64,000 bases of DNA, taken from Mycobacterium sp. DL. Lineage in GTDB: Bacteria; Actinomycetota; Actinomycetes; Mycobacteriales; Mycobacteriaceae. The notes under the pieces were generated by a model. That model worked only from the letters and a program-made list of their open reading frames with translations, had not been told where the DNA came from and searched no databases. Location: contig NZ_CP155796.1 of NCBI RefSeq assembly GCF_039729195.1, positions 3,038,001-3,102,000 on the forward strand, written 5' to 3'. Shown piece after piece: positions 59,232 through 64,000 of the stretch. A program made the translations under genes and the position numbers. Each line of letters opens with the position of its first letter. The first letter of the stretch is position 1.

Positions 59232-60049
59232 TGGACCAGACCGCCATCCCGCACGCCGCCAGGCCGGGCGTGTCGACCGTTCAGCAGTGGTGGGTGCTGA
59301 CGATCCGGATGATCATCCCGACCCTGCGCAACGGCGAACTGCCGACGCAGATCATCGGTTCGATCGTCTTCACCGTCGGCTACTACCTGCCGCTGAAGGA
59401 GTTGATGGGCTCGGTTCAGCCGCTGAGCAGCTACGCCCAGTACCTGACTCCGCTGATCGTGCTCCAGGCGGTCTGGTTCGCCGCGATATCGGCGGCGTTC
59501 CGGTCGGCCACCGATTCGGTGCAGGGCATCAACCGGCGATTCCGCGCGATGCCGATCGCGACGCAGACCCCGTTCGTCTCGCGTATGACCGCAAGCATGT
59601 ACCGCTGCTGCGTGGCGTTGACGGTGTCGGTGATCTGTGGCCACGTCATCGGCTTCCGCTTCCACAACGGCATCCTGTACGCCATCGGGTTCATGGGGCT
59701 GGCCCTGCTCATCGGTGCCGCGCTAGCGGTCATCGGTGATCTGATCGGGATCGCCACCCAGAACCCCGAGGCCACCGCGCCGCTGATGCTGCTGCCCCAG
59801 CTGACATTGGGTTTGGCGTGCGTCGGACTCCAGCCCGTCGAGCGGTTCCCGGACTGGATCCAGGGATTCGTCCGCAATCAGCCGCTGTCTCAATGGGTGT
59901 ACGGACTGCAAGCACTGGCTGGGGACAGCACCGACGCCGCACCCGAGGTGTCGTGGTCGGTCCTGGCTCCGGGGCTGGCCTGGGCTGTCGGATCGATCGT
60001 GGTGGCGATGACGCTGCACGCCGTGGTGAGCAGGAGGCGCCGCCAGTGA
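59231..60049 (+). CDS. drrB: ABC-2 permease DrrB
   Basis: A 272-residue membrane protein with about six helices, beginning MDQTAIPHAARPGVSTVQQW. The first helix region (TQIIGSIVFTVGYYLPL) and the PERFPDWIQGFVRNQPLSQW-like segment (here VERFPDWIQ, then NQPLSQW) are the ABC-2 permease pattern shared with DrrB and other drug or lipid exporters. Together with DrrC it should form the membrane channel energised by DrrA. The ATG overlaps the drrA stop; a GTG one codon earlier is also possible. It overlaps drrC by four bases. Confidence 0.91.
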   Translation: MDQTAIPHAARPGVSTVQQWWVLTIRMIIPTLRNGELPTQIIGSIVFTVGYYLPLKELMGSVQPLSSYAQYLTPLIVLQAVWFAAISAAFRSATDSVQGINRRFRAMPIATQTPFVSRMTASMYRCCVALTVSVICGHVIGFRFHNGILYAIGFMGLALLIGAALAVIGDLIGIATQNPEATAPLMLLPQLTLGLACVGLQPVERFPDWIQGFVRNQPLSQWVYGLQALAGDSTDAAPEVSWSVLAPGLAWAVGSIVVAMTLHAVVSRRRRQ

Positions 60050-60894
60050 CCGCCCCGCCGGCCTCGACCCAGGCCCCCCATCGGCCCGGTGGCCGTCACC
60101 GGATGGCGAGGATCTGGGAGAACTCACCCCGCCGACTGGTACCGCAGACATGGGTTCTCACCGCACGGATCCTGCGCCGTTGGAGTAGAGACCCCGCCAC
60201 GCTGGTGCAGTCGCTGGTCATGCCCGCCGGATTCCTGGTGGCCCTCGACATCGTGCTGGGCGAGGGCATCGAGCAGGTCACCGGGCGCAGCGGTTTGTAC
60301 GGTCAGGTGCCGCTGGTGGCCTTGGTCGGCGGGATGACGGGCGCCATCATCGGCGCGATCGGCACCATGCGGGAGCGGGATGCGGGGTTGCTATCAAGAT
60401 TCTGGGTGGTGCCGGTCCACCGTGGAGCAGGCCTCATCGCCAGGTTGTCAGCCGACGCGATCCGCATCGTGGTGATCACTCTGGCCGTCATGTTGGTCGG
60501 TATGGCCTTGGGCTTTCGCTTCGAGCAGGGCATACCGGCGGCCATCCTGTGGGTGTTCATGCCGGCTTTGTTCGGGGTCACGCTTTCGGCAGCTGTACTC
60601 ACGCTAGCCTTGCATTCGTCAAGCACGCTTGTGCCGCAGGCGACGGACATTTTGATCGCGATACTGATGTTTTTCTGCATCGGATTCGTCCCGCTGGACC
60701 AGTATCCGGACTGGCTGCAACCCTTCGTCGAGCATCAGCCTGTGAGCTATACCATCAAAGCGATGCAGGGTTTGTCGATCGATGGCCCTATAGCCGAACC
60801 CGTCATGTTCACCGTGTTGTGGTCGATCGGCATCGCGGCCGCGTGCGCGCTGCCGCTGGTCTTCGGATATCGCAAGGCCAGCAAGCGTGGCTGA
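60046..60894 (+). CDS. drrC: ABC-2 permease DrrC
   Basis: A 282-residue ABC-2 permease with about six helices. A polar N-terminus of some 40 residues precedes the first helix ([19 protein letters not shown]), and [17 protein letters not shown] before the last helices parallels DrrB. The GTG at 60046 overlaps the drrB stop by four bases, so drrA, drrB and drrC are translationally coupled. DrrC is required for DIM release in M. tuberculosis; the cargo here would be the product of the neighbouring PKSs. papA5 begins 29 bases after its stop. Confidence 0.91.
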   Translation: MTAPPASTQAPHRPGGRHRMARIWENSPRRLVPQTWVLTARILRRWSRDPATLVQSLVMPAGFLVALDIVLGEGIEQVTGRSGLYGQVPLVALVGGMTGAIIGAIGTMRERDAGLLSRFWVVPVHRGAGLIARLSADAIRIVVITLAVMLVGMALGFRFEQGIPAAILWVFMPALFGVTLSAAVLTLALHSSSTLVPQATDILIAILMFFCIGFVPLDQYPDWLQPFVEHQPVSYTIKAMQGLSIDGPIAEPVMFTVLWSIGIAAACALPLVFGYRKASKRG

Positions 60895-60923
60895 AAACAT
60901 CAACGTTCAGGGAGTCTAAGTTT

Positions 60924-62180
60924 ATGTTTCCTTCGTCGGGCATTCGGAAGCTGGCGCGAAGCGAGGAGATGTTCGCCGAGACGCACAACTTCGTCGGGCT
61001 GGCCGCGCACGCCGACGGACTCATCGACGCCGACGCGATGTCCGATGCGTTCGACCTGCTACTGCAGGCGCATCCGGTGCTCGGCGGCCATCTCGAGCAG
61101 TTGCCGGACGGTAAATGGGAGATCGTGCTGGACGATCTGATGCACGCCGGCATCGAGGTGGTGGAACTCGACGGTGATGCCGCGGCCCCGCCGCTGATCT
61201 TCGACCAGACCGCCTCGCTGGTGCACTTCCGCCTGACGATCCGGGACGGCCAAGCGCAGCCGACCTTGTACATCCACCACAGCCTGGCCGACGGTCACCA
61301 CCAGTTCAGCCTGATCGAGGAGTTGTTCTCGACCTACACCGATCTGGTCACCACCGGCTCCTCCCGGCCGGTCACCGTCCATTCGGCACCGGAACCACTC
61401 GAGGTCATCCTGGCCAACCGGGGTGTGGAGAAGAAGACACGATCCGGACTGGAGCGCCTGCTGGCGGCGATGTTCGTCTACGACCTGCCCCCGTCCCGAC
61501 GTGCGCCGTCGGAGGACAACCCCGTTCTGCCGCAGCGTGTCCCGATGGAGTTCTGCACGCTCACCGAACAGGACACCGAGAACATCATCGGGTTCTGCCA
61601 GGCCCACAAACTCGGCTTGAACAGCCTTCTGTCGGCCGCCGTACTGATGGCCGAGTGGAACCTGCGCAAGACGCCCAACATCCCGGTGCCCTACGTCTAC
61701 CCGGTCGACCTCCGCTACCTGCTGTCACCGCCGGTGTCGGCCACCGAGGCGACCAACCCGGTTGGTATCGCCACCTACCTCGCGGAGATCACCGACGGCA
61801 GTGACGTCGTCGCTCTCGCCCGCGACATCAACGACACCTTCAAGAAGGACATTGCCGAGGGCGTGATCCAGCAGAGCTTCCTGCATTTCAGTCCGCAGTA
61901 TGTGGGCAACCCGCCCGGTCTTCCCGACGTGGTGATGTTCACCGACAACGGCATCGTGCCGCCACTGCGAACCCCGCCCGAGATGAAACTCACCGCCAGT
62001 CACGGCGAGTTCTACTTCGCAGTGGGCGCCGGAATCGAGATCTACACCAGCAAGATCTTCAACGGACAGCTGATGATCGAATACCACTCACACGGCCCCG
62101 AACCCGAGAAGTCAGTCGCCGCAATCGAAGCCCAGTTGCGCAGCATCGCCGACAACCATGCCGCCGCCGGTGTCGGTTAG
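60924..62180 (+). CDS. papA5: Acyltransferase PapA5-like
   Basis: A 418-residue condensation-fold acyltransferase. The catalytic HHxxxDG motif is intact in HHSLADG (His118, His119, Asp123, Gly124), and the recalled PapA5 has the same length and the start [19 protein letters not shown]. PapA5 transfers mycocerosyl groups from Mas to the two hydroxyls of phthiocerol. Here mas is not in the window, so the acyl donor is unknown, but an intact PapA5 means an esterified diol or similar alcohol is a reasonable end product. The ATG at 60924 has CAGGGAG upstream. It ends four bases from the convergent methyltransferase gene and closes the operon. Confidence 0.92.
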   Translation: MFPSSGIRKLARSEEMFAETHNFVGLAAHADGLIDADAMSDAFDLLLQAHPVLGGHLEQLPDGKWEIVLDDLMHAGIEVVELDGDAAAPPLIFDQTASLVHFRLTIRDGQAQPTLYIHHSLADGHHQFSLIEELFSTYTDLVTTGSSRPVTVHSAPEPLEVILANRGVEKKTRSGLERLLAAMFVYDLPPSRRAPSEDNPVLPQRVPMEFCTLTEQDTENIIGFCQAHKLGLNSLLSAAVLMAEWNLRKTPNIPVPYVYPVDLRYLLSPPVSATEATNPVGIATYLAEITDGSDVVALARDINDTFKKDIAEGVIQQSFLHFSPQYVGNPPGLPDVVMFTDNGIVPPLRTPPEMKLTASHGEFYFAVGAGIEIYTSKIFNGQLMIEYHSHGPEPEKSVAAIEAQLRSIADNHAAAGVG

Positions 62181-62184
62181 GCGC

Positions 62185-63012
62185 TCAGCGGGGTCCGAAC
62201 GCGAAACGGTGGTACTGCAGCGCCCTGTTCAGCGGTGGGATCAGACGCACCGCGCGCTTCGCCGCCTGCAGCCCCTTGGGCGCCCTGCTGTACGTGCTGG
62301 CACTGAAAAATGTTGCGGCAGCCAGCAATCGGATGTCAGGAAGCTTGGCGAGGATCTCCTGGGGGCTGTTCACAGCCCAGTACAGAGTCGAACCCGATGT
62401 GCGGACCAGGGATTGGGACTTCTGCGACTTGATCGCCAGCCAGTTGAAAAAGTCGATCTGCAGCTCTCCGGCGCCGAACCGATCGATGAACTTCCGCAGC
62501 AGTGCGATGCCCTCGTCTTCGGTCAGATACATGCTGATGCCCTCGGCGATCAGCAACGTCGGCCGGTCGGCGGGGATCTGATCGAGCCAGTTCGGCTCGG
62601 TCGCGGGCGTGGCGATGAGCTGGTAGTTGGGCCGGGTCGGATAGATCTGCTCCCGCAGCGCGATCACTTGCGGGAAATCGACGTCATACCACCGCACGTC
62701 GGCGCCGGGATCAATCCGGAACACCCGGCAGTCCAGCCCGCATCCCAGGTGCACGACGGTGCACTCCTTGTTCGCCGCGAGGAACTCGCGCACCCAGATG
62801 TCGTACTGGGCGGTGCGTACGGTGAACAGCGGCGCCCACTTCGGCGTGATCTCGAGCTCGCGCCAATCGAAGTCGAGCTTGGCGATCGCTTCCTTGGCGA
62901 ACCGGTCGCCGAGGATGGGTCGGTCGAAGTCGGCGTCGAGAGCCTTCAGGTAGAGGGTCGACAGCATCGTCTTCGCCGGACCGCTGAGATTGACGGAAAC
63001 TTTGTTGGCCAC
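62185..63012 (-). CDS. SAM-dependent methyltransferase, polyketide O-methyltransferase type
   Basis: A 275-residue class I methyltransferase. The SAM-binding motif is VVHLGCGLDCRVFRI, with the acidic end of the second strand at WYDVDFP, and the LCM-like pattern (ALREQIYP, ISMYLTEDE) identifies the TcmP/COG3315 group, which includes enzymes that O-methylate polyketides. It is convergent with papA5, four bases away, so it borders the PKS operon but is not part of it. GTG at 63012 is my choice: TAGCCT lies seven bases upstream, as in a leaderless transcript. An ATG at 63084 would add 24 residues and run through the 18-base tandem repeat. DIM methylation by Rv2952 is a different (UbiE-like) family. 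Confidence 0.8.
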   Translation of the reverse strand: MANKVSVNLSGPAKTMLSTLYLKALDADFDRPILGDRFAKEAIAKLDFDWRELEITPKWAPLFTVRTAQYDIWVREFLAANKECTVVHLGCGLDCRVFRIDPGADVRWYDVDFPQVIALREQIYPTRPNYQLIATPATEPNWLDQIPADRPTLLIAEGISMYLTEDEGIALLRKFIDRFGAGELQIDFFNWLAIKSQKSQSLVRTSGSTLYWAVNSPQEILAKLPDIRLLAAATFFSASTYSRAPKGLQAAKRAVRLIPPLNRALQYHRFAFGPR

Positions 63013-63060
63013 GTATGTGAGGCTAAGGGCAAAGGTCTCGGCTCGGCACGCCGGGGCAGA

Positions 63061-63096
63061 GTTCATCTCAGATTCGACGTTCATCTCAGATTCGAC
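63061..63096. repeat. Tandem 18-base direct repeat
   Basis: GTTCATCTCAGATTCGAC is present twice, back to back and perfectly, in the gap between the divergent methyltransferase and flavodoxin-like genes. It may be an operator pair or a slippage product. The second copy ends 20 bases before the flavodoxin-like ATG. Confidence 0.8.
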
Positions 63097-63116
63097 AGGG
63101 AAGAGGAGTTCGCACC

Positions 63117-63797
63117 ATGACGGAAGCCCCCGACGACAGGCCTCCGCGGGTTCTGCTGCTGTACTACAGCTACACAGGGCAGTCGCAGAAGGTCCTCGAG
63201 GCTGCCGGGGAGGTATTCGAAGAGCGCGGGTACGACGTGACGACCGCGCCGATCGAATTCACCGATCCGCGGTACGCCGAACGGTTCTCCCGCTTCCCGA
63301 TGCGCAAGGTGTGGCCCGAGTTCCTCGGAATGCTGCCGGCCCAGACGTTCCAGCGCACCGGCGACATCCGGACCCCCGATGCGGTACGCACCGGCGACTA
63401 CGACCTGATCTGCATCGGATCACCCACGTGGTGGAGCACGGTGTCGATGCCGCTGCGATCGTTCCTCAAGTCCCACGAGGCGCGGAACGTGCTGGACGGC
63501 AAGCGCTTCGCGGTGTTCGTGGTCTGCCGCCGCAAGTGGCGCGGCAACCTCTCCGGAGTACGCAAGCTCGCCGAGAAGAAGGGCGGGCGGTACGTCGACG
63601 GCATCCACTTCACCTATCCCGGTAGTGAGCTGGCATCGATGCTGTCGCTGACCAGCTATCTGGGATCGGGGGAGTACAAGGAACGCTCCCTGGGCGTCAA
63701 ACTGCCGCCCACCAACATCAGCGCCGAACAACTCGAGGAATCCCGGCGGTTCGCCGCTCGCGTCGCGGACAAGGTGTTCGGCAAGCGGGGCCGCTAG
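63117..63797 (+). CDS. Flavodoxin-like oxidoreductase
   Basis: A 226-residue protein of flavodoxin fold. The FMN phosphate loop is LLLYYSYTGQSQKV near residues 13-26, and the second loop YDLICIGSPTWWSTVSMPLRS (near residue 95) carries the tryptophans that stack on the flavin. A basic C-terminal extension beyond the usual 150-160 residues is of unknown role. It is probably an NAD(P)H- or quinone-linked electron carrier or reductase; the partner is not evident. GAAGAGGAG upstream supports the ATG at 63117. A DUF2505 gene starts two bases after its stop, so the pair is likely an operon. Confidence 0.83.
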   Translation: MTEAPDDRPPRVLLLYYSYTGQSQKVLEAAGEVFEERGYDVTTAPIEFTDPRYAERFSRFPMRKVWPEFLGMLPAQTFQRTGDIRTPDAVRTGDYDLICIGSPTWWSTVSMPLRSFLKSHEARNVLDGKRFAVFVVCRRKWRGNLSGVRKLAEKKGGRYVDGIHFTYPGSELASMLSLTSYLGSGEYKERSLGVKLPPTNISAEQLEESRRFAARVADKVFGKRGR

Positions 63798-63799
63798 CC

Positions 63800-64000
63800 G
63801 TGCCGCGATCGTTTGACGTGACCATCGAGACGTCGGCGCCCGTTGCCCATGTGTTCTCCGCCTTCGGCCAGCGGGACTATTGGCTGGCCAGGCTCGCCGC
63901 GTACGGCGGCGACTCGATGACCCTAAACGCACTGGAATCCGGATCCGACGGCACCGTCGTCGTGCGCACCACCCAGGACATCCGTCAGGACATGCTGCCC
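63800..64000 (+). CDS. DUF2505 protein, N-terminal part (runs off the right edge)
   Basis: The first 67 codons of a gene that continues past the window. VPRSFDVTIETSAPVAHVFS followed by FGQRDYWLARLAAYGGDSM and VVVRTTQDIRQDMLP match the start of DUF2505 proteins, which have a START/Bet v1-like fold and bind hydrophobic ligands in Actinobacteria. The GTG at 63800 lies two bases after the flavodoxin-like stop, suggesting coupled translation. The function of the family is not known. Confidence 0.8.
   Translation, partial: MPRSFDVTIETSAPVAHVFSAFGQRDYWLARLAAYGGDSMTLNALESGSDGTVVVRTTQDIRQDMLP

Noticed and set aside
27704..62184. Mobile-element origin of the PKS locus (flanking tRNA, IS or att repeats)
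   Set aside because: I found no transposase, integrase, tRNA or long direct repeats at either edge; acquisition may be old or by homologous recombination.

Overview
The window is high-GC actinobacterial chromosome, very probably from a fast-growing Mycobacterium (Mycolicibacterium). The evidence is gene order. From about 3.3 kb to 27.7 kb the genes follow, with local insertions, the order I recall for M. tuberculosis Rv1814-Rv1832: sterol desaturase, secreted serine protease, TetR regulator, KstD-like flavoprotein, BacA-type ABC transporter, secA2, pgsA2, DUF881/small basic protein/DUF881, gcvH, garA, two MerR-like regulators flanking a bifunctional nuclease, and gcvB. Comparisons with M. tuberculosis proteins throughout are from memory of the families, not from alignments run here.

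Layout. 1-7.2 kb: start of a LysA-like decarboxylase, an MFS transporter, a carboxylesterase, a di-iron hydroxylase, an FAD oxidoreductase, a lectin-LysM protein and a secreted protease. 7.2-10.5 kb: a divergent F420-type oxidoreductase/TetR pair with two matching palindromes between them, then a VOC protein and a KstD-like flavoprotein behind a KstR-type box. 10.5-16.1 kb (minus strand): an FAD monooxygenase and two tandem BacA-like transporters. 16.2-27.7 kb: the accessory secretion ATPase SecA2, phospholipid synthesis, division-type membrane proteins, glycine cleavage (GcvH, GcvB with a tandem glycine riboswitch) and GarA.

27.7-62.2 kb is the accessory part: a polyketide locus beginning 19 bases after gcvB. 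Its order is tesA, FAAL ligase, PKS1, a second FAAL ligase, PKS2, PKS3, PKS4, a PpsE-like PKS, drrA, drrB, drrC, papA5. This is the gene set and order of the phthiocerol dimycocerosate (DIM) locus, but at another chromosomal site and with reshuffled megasynthases. PKS1 looks like PpsA. PKS2 joins a PpsA-like loading half to a PpsB-like reducing half. PKS3 has a PpsC-like start, a PpsB-like ketoreductase and a PpsA-like end. PKS4 has a PpsB-like start and a PpsD-like DH-KR end. The full DH-ER-KR module of PpsC is missing, as are mas and fadD28 within the window.

All genes from tesA to papA5 point the same way and most are translationally overlapped, so they probably form one or two operons: the ligases activate and load fatty acids, the PKSs extend and reduce them, PpsE and PapA5 finish and esterify, TesA edits or releases, and DrrABC exports. 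The termini of the PKSs suggest two starter branches (FAAL1-PKS1 and FAAL2-PKS2-PKS3) that converge on PKS4-PpsE. That branched architecture is the most unusual feature here. The window ends with a convergent methyltransferase, a flavodoxin-like protein and the start of a DUF2505 gene. I saw no tRNA, rRNA, CRISPR array or insertion sequence.
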